DNA of 64,000 bases from Bacteroidales bacterium UBA2800 (lineage in GTDB: Bacteria > Bacteroidota > Bacteroidia > Bacteroidales > Paludibacteraceae), in contig DEHM01000001.1 of the NCBI GenBank assembly GCA_002351925.1, positions 1 through 64,000 of the forward strand, in the 5' to 3' direction. Under the pieces are notes generated by a model. It was not told the origin of the DNA and ran no database searches. It saw nothing but the letters and a program-made list of their open reading frames with translations. Below are positions 51,844-59,700 of this stretch, piece after piece. Numbering within the stretch: the stretch's first letter is position 1; every line of letters starts with the position of its first letter. Made by a program: the position numbers and the translations under genes.

Positions 51844-51875
51844 TATGGTCTAGCTATGGTCTAGTTATGGTCTAG
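51844..51875. repeat. 11-bp triple repeat over the kdsC stop codon
   Basis: TATGGTCTAG occurs at 51844-51853, 51855-51864 and 51866-51875, three perfect copies with an 11-base period. The last copy contains the kdsC stop codon (51872-51874, read on the minus strand), and the block fills most of the gap to the next gene. Confidence 0.9.
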
Positions 51876-52408
51876 CATTTGGGCGGTATTGGGTTGAGGT
51901 GAGAGAGGATTTGGTCGGTGATTTCTCTGATGCAACCTTGTCCGCCGGGGGTATGGGTGATTAATATATCTGCGCGGGCTCCGTCGGCGGCAGTGATAGC
52001 TTTGACTTCGGGGCGGGCATTGGGCGGGCAGCAGGGGTGGCCTACTGCGCGGAGGAGGTCGATGTCGTTGACATCGTCGCCCACGTAACAGACATCGTCG
52101 AGTGTGATTTGCAGTTGGGCGCAGATACGTTTGGCCGCTTCGAGTTTGGTGAGCGTGCCCTGTCGATCGCGACTGCCGACGCCCAGATAGAGGAAGTTGA
52201 GATGGAGTTTCTCCGCACGGGCCTTGACGATAGGCGACTGTTCGGAGGTGAGGATGCCGCAGGGGATACCTGCCTGGCGCAAGAGTACCATGCCCATGCC
52301 GTCGTAGACACAGAATCGCTTCGCCGTTTCGCCTTCGGCGGTATAGTACATTCCGCCGTCGGTCAGACAACCGTCGACGTCGGTCAAAAAGAGTTTAACT
52401 GAATGCAT
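51872..52408 (-). CDS. kdsC: Kdo-8-phosphate phosphatase (KdsC-like HAD)
   Basis: A 178-residue HAD phosphatase of the KdsC type, removing phosphate from Kdo-8-phosphate. Catalytic motif DVDGCLTDG (first Asp nucleophile), then CVYDGMGMVLL, GILTSEQSPIV, and VCYVGDDVNDIDLL. Size and lack of a cap fit the C0 tetrameric family. KdsC-like phosphatases of sialic-acid-type pathways look similar, but the neighbouring kdsD favours Kdo. It overlaps thiL by 14 bases. Confidence 0.88.
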   Translation of the reverse strand: MHSVKLFLTDVDGCLTDGGMYYTAEGETAKRFCVYDGMGMVLLRQAGIPCGILTSEQSPIVKARAEKLHLNFLYLGVGSRDRQGTLTKLEAAKRICAQLQITLDDVCYVGDDVNDIDLLRAVGHPCCPPNARPEVKAITAADGARADILITHTPGGQGCIREITDQILSHLNPIPPKC

Positions 52409-53420
52409 TCCAACCTTGGGCTTTAAGGGTTATTTCTTCTCCGTTGCGGCCGATGAGGTTACAGCCATGTTCGGGTTTGGTAATATGTCCGATGATATAG
52501 AGATCGTCGATGGGGATGAGTTTCTCGTAGTCGTCGAGTGAGCAAGTGAAGAGCAGTTCGTAGTCTTCGCCGCCGTTGAGTACGCAGGTGACGATATTGA
52601 GGTTCATCTCTTCGGCGAGTGCGGCAGCCTGGTAGTCGATAGGCAACTTGTCCTCGTAGATGCAGCAGCCGACCTGCGACTGAGTGCAGATATGGAGCAG
52701 TTCAGACGAGAGTCCGTCGGAGATGTCCATCATGGCTGTGGGGCGGACACCGGCTTTGCGCAGGGCTTCGAGAATGTCGCGTCGTGCTTCGGGCTTGAGT
52801 TGGCGCTCCAGCAGATACTCCTTGCCCTCGAACTGCAGTTGGGCTTTGTCGTCGGCCTGCGCCACAAGTTTCTCGCGTTCGAGGAGCTGGAGTCCCATAT
52901 AGGCCGTGCCGAGGTTTCCGCTGACGCAGATGAGGTCGTTGAGTTTGGCTCCGTTGCGATAGACGATGTCCTTGGCGGCCGCCGTGCCGAGGCAGGTGAT
53001 CGAGATAGTGAGGCCCGTCATCGAAGCGCAGGTGTCACCACCGACGAGGTCGACGCCGTAGCGTTCGCAGGCGAGGCGTATACCGGCATAGAGGGCATCG
53101 ATATCCTCGACAGAGAAACGCTTGCTGATGCCCAACGAGACGGTAATCTGGGTCGGCGTGCCGTTCATGGCGTAGATGTCGGAGAAATTGACCACCGCAG
53201 CCTTGTATCCTAAGTATTTGAGAGGCACATACTCAAGGTTGAAATGGATACCCTCGAGCAACATATCAGTAGTCATGAGCACTTTTTTGCTCCCAAAATC
53301 CATGACCGCGCAGTCATCGCCGACGGCTTTCTTGGTACTGGGCTGCACGGTGTGCAAGCCTTGTGTGAGGTGCTTAATCAGCCCAAACTCCCCTAAGGTA
53401 GAAATCTCTGTTCTTGCCAT
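52395..53420 (-). CDS. thiL: Thiamine-monophosphate kinase ThiL
   Basis: A 341-residue ThiL, phosphorylating thiamine phosphate to the active diphosphate. Start MARTEISTLGEFGLI, then VGDDCAVMD, TTDMLLEGIHFN, VVNFSDIYAMNGTP, LVGGDTCAS, MMDISDGLSSELLHIC and NGGEDYELLFT are family motifs. The frame upstream of 53420 crosses the promoter and is not used. The predicted leader is only about 15 bases, so there is no room for a TPP riboswitch. First gene of the ten-gene operon that continues into the surface-glycan genes. Confidence 0.95.
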   Translation of the reverse strand: MARTEISTLGEFGLIKHLTQGLHTVQPSTKKAVGDDCAVMDFGSKKVLMTTDMLLEGIHFNLEYVPLKYLGYKAAVVNFSDIYAMNGTPTQITVSLGISKRFSVEDIDALYAGIRLACERYGVDLVGGDTCASMTGLTISITCLGTAAAKDIVYRNGAKLNDLICVSGNLGTAYMGLQLLEREKLVAQADDKAQLQFEGKEYLLERQLKPEARRDILEALRKAGVRPTAMMDISDGLSSELLHICTQSQVGCCIYEDKLPIDYQAAALAEEMNLNIVTCVLNGGEDYELLFTCSLDDYEKLIPIDDLYIIGHITKPEHGCNLIGRNGEEITLKAQGWNAFS

Positions 53421-53441
53421 AAACGCATACAAATTAGCACG

Positions 53442-53473
53442 CAAAAGTACTGCTTTTTTTTCATATACGCAAG
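53442..53473 (-). promoter_or_regulatory. promoter of the thiL-kdsC-glycan operon
   Basis: CTTG (53470-53473), 20 bases and TACTTTTG (53442-53449) on the minus strand. No other promoter match was seen upstream of genes down to 41718, so it may serve ten genes. Confidence 0.75.
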
Positions 53474-53499
53474 TGCGCGCGCAATTTTTTAGGTATTTT

Positions 53500-53531
53500 T
53501 TTGCGTATATGGAATTTTTATTGTATCTTTG
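53500..53531 (+). promoter_or_regulatory. promoter facing a GH9 gene remnant
   Basis: TTTG (53500-53503), 20 bases and TATCTTTG (53524-53531) match the consensus exactly. Transcription would start near 53538, at the first base of the GH9-like fragment, and stop at the terminator at 53681-53713. Confidence 0.75.
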
Positions 53532-53537
53532 CACGGT

Positions 53538-53678
53538 CAGCTGAACCAGCTTGACCCGTCGTATGAGACGGAGGCGAAAGAGGCGCTCCCGCTGGGTTAT
53601 GCCACCAACGAGGTGACTATCAATTGGAACGTCACTCTCTTGGCCCTCACCGCCGGACTCGACGCCCTCGCGGACTAA
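53538..53678 (+). pseudogene. C-terminal remnant of a GH9 endoglucanase
   Basis: An open frame of 46 codons ending in TAA at 53676-53678 reads QLNQLDPSYETEAKEALP, then GYATNEVTINWNVTLLALT, then AGLDALAD. The NEV(A/T)INWN block followed by a hydrophobic helix is the hallmark of the extreme C-terminus of glycoside hydrolase family 9 cellulases. Nothing upstream in frame encodes the rest of the enzyme: the sequence is replaced abruptly by a promoter 6 bases before. There is no ATG at the beginning. It is most simply a deletion remnant; an assembly join is the alternative. Confidence 0.65.
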
Positions 53679-53680
53679 CA

Positions 53681-53713
53681 AAAAGTGCACCTCTTTGCGG
53701 AGGTGCACTTTTC
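53681..53713. terminator. bidirectional intrinsic terminator
   Basis: AAAAGTGCACCTC (53681-53693) and GAGGTGCACTTTT (53700-53712) form a perfect 13-bp stem with a six-base loop and A/T runs on both sides. It can end the GH9-remnant transcript on the plus strand and the Ig-like protein mRNA on the minus strand. Confidence 0.95.
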
Positions 53714-53731
53714 TTTTCCAGTTTTCGCTTT

Positions 53732-55903
53732 TTACTTTTCCTGTCCTTGCACAGTGTAGGTTTTCTCGCCGCGGAGGATATAGAGCTCACCGTGACGAAG
53801 AATCTTCTGTGCGCCCTCGCGGGTCTGCTCGATAGTCACGATAGCCGTCGGATCTACTGGTGCATCGGCGGGAACAATCTGCACCGCTTGGATATAAGCA
53901 CCTGCGGAAACAGCATCTTCCATGCGGGTAGCGATGCGAGCGGGAGCGGAAGCCTGTGCTGATGCGTGCAGATAGATCACTACATGGATCGGAGCCGGTA
54001 CGTTGTACGTCACCTCTGCCCAGCCGAGAGTGGTCTGCGCGATGCTCACTACGGCCTCGCCTTCCATCTTCACTTGCAGCGTGTAGCCGGCTAGCGTCAG
54101 ACATTGTACGCGCACTGTGCCTTGTCCTGCGGGGATGTCGAATACGAGCGAACCCGGCAACAGGTCGATCCAAGCACTCGAACCTGGAACGAGGTCTTCT
54201 AAGGCCTGTGCTACCGCTTCATCGGTGAGCGAGGTAGCCAGCTCCAGTTGCCCCGTCTCTTCGTTATACGTATCGTCTGCCGAAGCGCTGAAGACAACGG
54301 TCTCATTGCCCTCGGGATCGGTAGCCGTGAAGTCGATGGTCGTTACCTCGTCGGCTGGCGCCACTACCGGTACCTTACCGATTTCCACTTCCTTGGCGTA
54401 TTGCTTGTTCTCGGTAAAGAAACCCTTGTGCATCTCAAAATGCACACCCGGCGTCAGGATAGCTACGCCTTCCTCTCCTTCAGCCATCACCAGGGTCTTA
54501 CACTGGATAGCCAAACCGGTAGAAGTAGCCAACAAGTGCGAGTTCTTGGACACACCCAGTTCGTTGCCTAACTTGATAGCAGCCATCGGCGCTTGAGCGC
54601 TCACTGCACACTGATGAATCTTGAAATACGGGGTGTTAACGGCTACCTGATTGGCACTCATGGTCAACTCATCGCGCATCGATTGACCCATTACAATGAC
54701 CGGAATATTAGCAGCCAATATACAGGTCTGCACGTTTGTGATAGAGTTCACACCGTGCAGCATAATGGTCAGCGGGTGCTCCATGCCTTCGTCTTTAATC
54801 ATTGCGTCAAAGCTCAGGTTAGCACCGTCGATGTTCCAACTATTGAGATGTAGCGTGCGGCTCTCGACCTCAAACGTCACGTTGTGTGAACCGTCGCCCA
54901 GTACATCCTCAGCATTCAAGCTCGTCACGTTGATGCCCTTCACGCGCAGACCAATCGTGCTGACGTGAACGATGTAGCTCACGCTCTGTGCGTAGTACTC
55001 GGATGTCTCAAAACTCTCCGCGAAGATCAGCGCGTCGCCCACACCTTTGATGGTTAACTGCGTACCGTCTTCCGACACTTCGGCTACGTTGGGATTCTGC
55101 GACTCAATCTTGTTCATCGGCACATTGTGCGGGTTGTACAGGATAGGCGCTTCGCAAGGCACACCCAGCTCGGCATATACCGTTGTGTCACTCCAGCTCA
55201 ATTCCGGACTCTGTTTGGTAGGCGCAGCGGCTTCTACTACGATAGAGAACGAATACGTGCATTCGAGGGTCTGGCCGGAACCATCCGCAGAACCATACAT
55301 ATACAGACCTATAAAAGTAGCCGTTCCGACACCCGTCGCATGAATCATATCGTCTTCCGTCAACTCAGCGACAAGAATACCCTCAATGGTCTTAGCCGAG
55401 AGAGGAAGAATACTTCCGGTTGCTCCCAACAGCGCCGGGATGCTGACAACATCACCTACGTGCAGGGTCATTACTTCCGCACCGTTCAGATTATAATGCG
55501 CTTCCGGACAAGTCGGCTCTATCGCCGGCGTAGTGTCCTGCGGCGCAACCACCGTCAACTGGTACGATGTACGACTAACGGCATATTCCTCAGTACCGCC
55601 AAATGTAGCGGTAATAGTCGTTGTGCCGGCTGCATACAAAGTCACCTCACCAGACATCATATCTGCATAAGCCACGTTTTCATCCGAGGACTCATAAACC
55701 ACTCGGCCCCCTGTACTATCAGGTATTACTACCACGGTCGGCTCAACAAACTCTTCACCGATTGTGGCTGTCATTTGACTAACACGGTTACCATTCGCAT
55801 CCGTGAAATACATCGTGACACGCTGAGTCTGACCAAACACTTGCATTGCCGGCCAGCTGATTACAGCTGCCAACAGCATCATTAATGTAAATCTTTTCTT
55901 CAT
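53732..55903 (-). CDS. Secreted Ig-like (BIG2) surface protein with short C-terminal tail
   Basis: A 723-residue secreted protein. Start MKKRFTLMMLLAAVISWPAM gives a Sec signal peptide ending near VFGQ. Several bacterial Ig-like modules follow (for example SDENVAYADMMSGEVTLYAA, SQNPNVAEVSEDGTQLTIKG). A later part (about 360-530) has LHLNSWNIDGANLSFDAMI and HGVNSITN, a carbohydrate-like beta-helix feel. The C-terminus ILRHGELYILRGEKTYTV is the short conserved tail seen on many Bacteroidales secreted proteins, probably a T9SS-related sorting or anchoring signal. The function of the body is unknown. The gene has its own promoter and terminator. Confidence 0.8.
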   Translation of the reverse strand: MKKRFTLMMLLAAVISWPAMQVFGQTQRVTMYFTDANGNRVSQMTATIGEEFVEPTVVVIPDSTGGRVVYESSDENVAYADMMSGEVTLYAAGTTTITATFGGTEEYAVSRTSYQLTVVAPQDTTPAIEPTCPEAHYNLNGAEVMTLHVGDVVSIPALLGATGSILPLSAKTIEGILVAELTEDDMIHATGVGTATFIGLYMYGSADGSGQTLECTYSFSIVVEAAAPTKQSPELSWSDTTVYAELGVPCEAPILYNPHNVPMNKIESQNPNVAEVSEDGTQLTIKGVGDALIFAESFETSEYYAQSVSYIVHVSTIGLRVKGINVTSLNAEDVLGDGSHNVTFEVESRTLHLNSWNIDGANLSFDAMIKDEGMEHPLTIMLHGVNSITNVQTCILAANIPVIVMGQSMRDELTMSANQVAVNTPYFKIHQCAVSAQAPMAAIKLGNELGVSKNSHLLATSTGLAIQCKTLVMAEGEEGVAILTPGVHFEMHKGFFTENKQYAKEVEIGKVPVVAPADEVTTIDFTATDPEGNETVVFSASADDTYNEETGQLELATSLTDEAVAQALEDLVPGSSAWIDLLPGSLVFDIPAGQGTVRVQCLTLAGYTLQVKMEGEAVVSIAQTTLGWAEVTYNVPAPIHVVIYLHASAQASAPARIATRMEDAVSAGAYIQAVQIVPADAPVDPTAIVTIEQTREGAQKILRHGELYILRGEKTYTVQGQEK

Positions 55904-55942
55904 AAACCTATTATTTTGTGGGTTAATAAAACATTCCGCCTG

Positions 55943-55974
55943 CAAAATTAATACAAAATTTCGACATATGCAAG
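55943..55974 (-). promoter_or_regulatory. promoter of the Ig-like protein gene
   Basis: CTTG (55971-55974), 20 bases and TAATTTTG (55943-55950) on the minus strand, about 40 bases before the start codon. Confidence 0.75.
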
Positions 55975-56062
55975 AAAATTCGCAAGAATAATCATTGTGA
56001 TGGTGCTGAAGTAAGAAAAAAATGCATTTTGCTTGGGAAAAGAGTGTTTTTTTGCAAGAAAA

Positions 56063-56094
56063 TTTGCGTATGTCAAATATTTGTAGTACTTTTG
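56063..56094 (+). promoter_or_regulatory. ruvA-sprA promoter
   Basis: TTTG (56063-56066), 20 bases and TACTTTTG (56087-56094) match the consensus. The leader contains a perfect palindrome GTGCGC-A-GCGCAC at 56107-56119. Confidence 0.8.
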
Positions 56095-56148
56095 CGGGCT
56101 TTTTGTGTGCGCAGCGCACCCATAAGCGCATACACATATAGAAGAATT

Positions 56149-56754
56149 ATGATAGATTACATCAAAGGCATATTGACGGAATTGAACCCGACGCAGGCAG
56201 TGGTGGAAGTTGCCGGGGTGGGCTACGCCGCGGCCATCACGTTGCCGACATACTCGGCGTTGGTGGGGAAAGAAGCAGGCGAAATAAAACTCTATATCAC
56301 GGAGATTATTCGCGAGGACACCCACGAGTTGTACGGGTTTTCAGAAAGGGCAGAGCGGCAACTGTTTGAGTTACTGATGACGGTAAGCGGCGTAGGTGCG
56401 GCAACAGCCCGGATGATCATGTCGGCGTTCAGTCCGGAGGACCTCAGGATGTTGATTGCCACGGGTAACACCAAGGCGATGGCGAAGGTGAAAGGTCTGG
56501 GCACCAAGACAGCGCAGCGTATCATTGTCGACCTGAAAGACAAAGCGCTGAAGCTGGATCTGGGCGGCGACCCGACCGAACTGCCGATGGCTTTCGAGGC
56601 CGAAGAGAACGGTGTGCGCACCGAGGCTGTCAGCGCCCTGACGATGCTCGGCTTCTCCGCGCAAGCCAGCGGCAAAGCCGTGGAGAAAATACTGAAAGCA
56701 GAGCCGACGCTGAGTGTGGAAGCCGTCATACGCAAAGCGCTGACAATGCTATAA
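56149..56754 (+). CDS. ruvA: Holliday junction helicase subunit RuvA
   Basis: A 201-residue RuvA, which binds four-way junctions and loads the RuvB motor. The start MIDYIKGILTELNPTQ is the family opening; the frame upstream includes the promoter. Domain I is an OB fold (YAAAITLPTYSAL), domain II holds two helix-hairpin-helix motifs (LMTVSGVGAATARMIMS, KVKGLGTKTAQRII) and domain III is the small C-terminal RuvB-binding helix bundle (EAVSALTMLGFSAQASGKAV). Followed 21 bases later by sprA, a linkage often seen in Bacteroidetes. Confidence 0.95.
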   Translation: MIDYIKGILTELNPTQAVVEVAGVGYAAAITLPTYSALVGKEAGEIKLYITEIIREDTHELYGFSERAERQLFELLMTVSGVGAATARMIMSAFSPEDLRMLIATGNTKAMAKVKGLGTKTAQRIIVDLKDKALKLDLGGDPTELPMAFEAEENGVRTEAVSALTMLGFSAQASGKAVEKILKAEPTLSVEAVIRKALTML

Positions 56755-56775
56755 GATGTACAAAGGTGTTAGTCA

Positions 56776-59700
56776 TTGAGAAATAGATTTCTACATATAG
56801 TTGTTCTATGCCTGTTGCTACTGCCGTGTATCACGACAGCACAGACTTCGTCGACGTCGTCGGGTAAGCCGAAGACACTGAAGGAATTGGTGGCAGAGGA
56901 GAAAGCGCGTAAGGAGGCAGAGAAGAAAGCTAAAGCGGAGGAAGCAGCACGTGAGGCACAGGCTGCCAAGGAGGCAGAGGAACGCAAGCAACGCATGACA
57001 CAGGCTGTGCAGGCGCAGGCGGGCGACTCAACCGCTACGCCGGAGAAGGCCGCCAGCTATGTGACGCTGACCGACAGCGCGCTATGGGCACCAACAAGGG
57101 TGAAGCAGCTCGGCATACGCGACTACGGCGAGTTGACGCAGCCGCACAGTTCGCTGGATCTCAAAGATCCAGACAACGTGACGACGAGCGTGGAATACGA
57201 CCCCACCAGCGGCATCTACGTCATCCGCACCAAGATAGGCGACACGGAGATTAGCACGCCGTATATGCTGACCCAGGAGGAGTATAACCAGTACGCCGAA
57301 CGGCAGTTGATGCAGCGCTACTGGCAGCAGAAAATAGGTGAGGTAGAACATAACAACGAGAAGAAGTTCGACATCACCGACATGAAGTTTAACATCGGCC
57401 CGGCGGACAAAGTGTTCGGTCCGGGCGGTGTGCAGTTGAAGATGCAAGGAAGCGCGGAACTGCTCTTCGGCTTCAAACATCAGTACATAGCCAACCCATC
57501 GCTCACGCCCCGTGCCCGCAACAATAATATCTTCGACTTCGACGAGAAGATACAAGCCAGCATCCAGGGCAAGGTTGGTCAGAAACTGAATTTCAACCTC
57601 AGCTACAACACCGAGGCCAGTTTCTCGTTCGACCAGACCAACCTGAAGCTGAACTACAAAGGCGAGGAGGACGACATCATCCAGAGTCTGGAGGCGGGTA
57701 ACGTGACGATGGACCTGCCGTCGTCGCTCATACGCGGTAGCAAGGCACTATTCGGTATCAAGACCAACCTGAAGTTCGGCAAACTGAAGATACAGGCGTT
57801 GGTTAGTCAGCAGAACAGCGACGCGCAGACGGTGAGCAGCAAAGGCGGTGCGCAGATGACGCGCTTCGACATAGGCAGCGACAACTACGACGAGAACCGC
57901 CACTTCTTCCTGAGCCATTTCTTCCGCGACCGATACGAATCAGCGCTGGCCAATGTGCCGTATATATCCAGCGGTGTGCAGATCAACAAGATAGAGGTAT
58001 GGGTAACCAACAAACGCGGCAACTACGACGAGGCACGTAACATCGTCGGTTTTGCCGACCTGGGTGAAGTAGGGACTCACCTGCAGATACCGTCGTGGGG
58101 CGGTGCACCGACTCTACCGCCGGACAACAACGTCAACGGCCTCTACGAAGCCGTGCGCGCAACACCTTTCCGCGACATCCACCAGGCCAGTGCGGCCCTG
58201 GAGGGACTCGGCGGCATGGAGGGCGGCTTGGACTTCGAGAAAGTGGAGTCGGCCCGCCGACTGACGAGCGGTGACTACACGCTGAACTCTGCACTGGGAT
58301 ATATATCGCTCAAGAGTGCGCTTAACCAGGACGAGGTGCTGGCCGTGGCGTACGAATATACGTACAACGGCCGAGTATATCAGGTCGGAGAGTTCTCTAC
58401 CGATGCCAACCCGGAACTGCAAGCTCCGGCTACTCTGGCGCTGAAATTGCTGAAGTCGACGGCCAATGCACCGCACGCATACGACCCCTCCCGTCCCAAC
58501 GAACATTACGGCACGTGGGACCTCATGATGAAGAATATCTACTCACTGGGCGCCACGAGTATCCAGCAGGAGAAGTTCGAACTCTACGTGACCTACCGCA
58601 ACGACTCGGTGGGCACCGATGTGCAATACCTGAGCGAAGGTCCCGACGGCGTGAAGGGCAAGCAGTTGCTTCGCGTGATGAACCTCGATAGGTTGGATCA
58701 GAAACATAACGCCAGTCCGGACGGCCGTTTCGACTACCTGGAGGGCATCACGGTCTTTTCGTCGGGCGGCAAGATCATCTTCCCCGTGCTGGAACCGTTC
58801 GGTAGCCACCTGGCGCAAGTGCTGGGCAACGATGCCCGACTGATGAACAAATACTGCTTCTTCGAGCTGTACGACTCGACGCTGGTAGTAGCCCAAGAGT
58901 TGAGCGAGAAGAACAAGTTCCGCCTGACGGGAAAATACAAAGGCAGTAACGGCAGCGAGATACGTCTGAACGCGATGAACGTACCGCGAGGATCGGTGAC
59001 GGTGACCGCAGGCGGTGCGACGCTCATAGAGAACGTCGACTATACCGTCGACTACACCATGGGTACGGTGACCATCCTCAATCAGTCGATTCTGGAGTCG
59101 GGCACCAATGTAGACGTCAAACTGGAGAACCAGAGCACGTTCTCTATGCAGCGCAAGAGCCTGTTCGGCGCACACCTGGAATATGAGTTCACCAAAGACC
59201 TGGTGCTGGGAGGAACTATCATGCATATGCGTGAACGTCCGCTGACAACCAAGGTCAACACGGGTTCGGAGCCGCTGGCCAACACCATCTGGGGTGTGAA
59301 CGGCAGTTGGAAGACTGAGATGCAATGGCTGACCAATGCTATTGACAAGATACCCTGGATCAACGCGACAGCTCCGTCCTCCTTCCAGATCAATGCCGAG
59401 TTTGCCCACCTCATCCCCGGTCACACACGCGACGTGGGTAGCACCGGTACGGCATACATAGACGACTTCGAAAGCACGACCACCAATATCGACGTCCACT
59501 TCCCCAACCAGTGGTTCCTCTCGGCAACGCCGATGACGTTCGACGAGTCGAAACTGCTGAACAAGACTGGGTACAACAAGAACCGTGCACACCTGACCTG
59601 GTATACCGTCGATCCTATCTTCGGCTATCCGCAGACCAACACGCCTGCCCATATCAAGAACGATGTGAACGCGATGAGCGACCACCGTACGCGTATCGTC

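Noticed and set aside
53421..53460. Possible TPP riboswitch upstream of thiL
   Set aside because: The promoter lies only about 20 bases before the start codon, so there is no space for a riboswitch.
53563..53616. A 17-codon frame beginning MRRRRKRRSR in the GH9 remnant transcript
   Set aside because: The GH9 frame of the same DNA explains the sequence by homology. The basic peptide is probably a by-product of GAGGCG-rich DNA.
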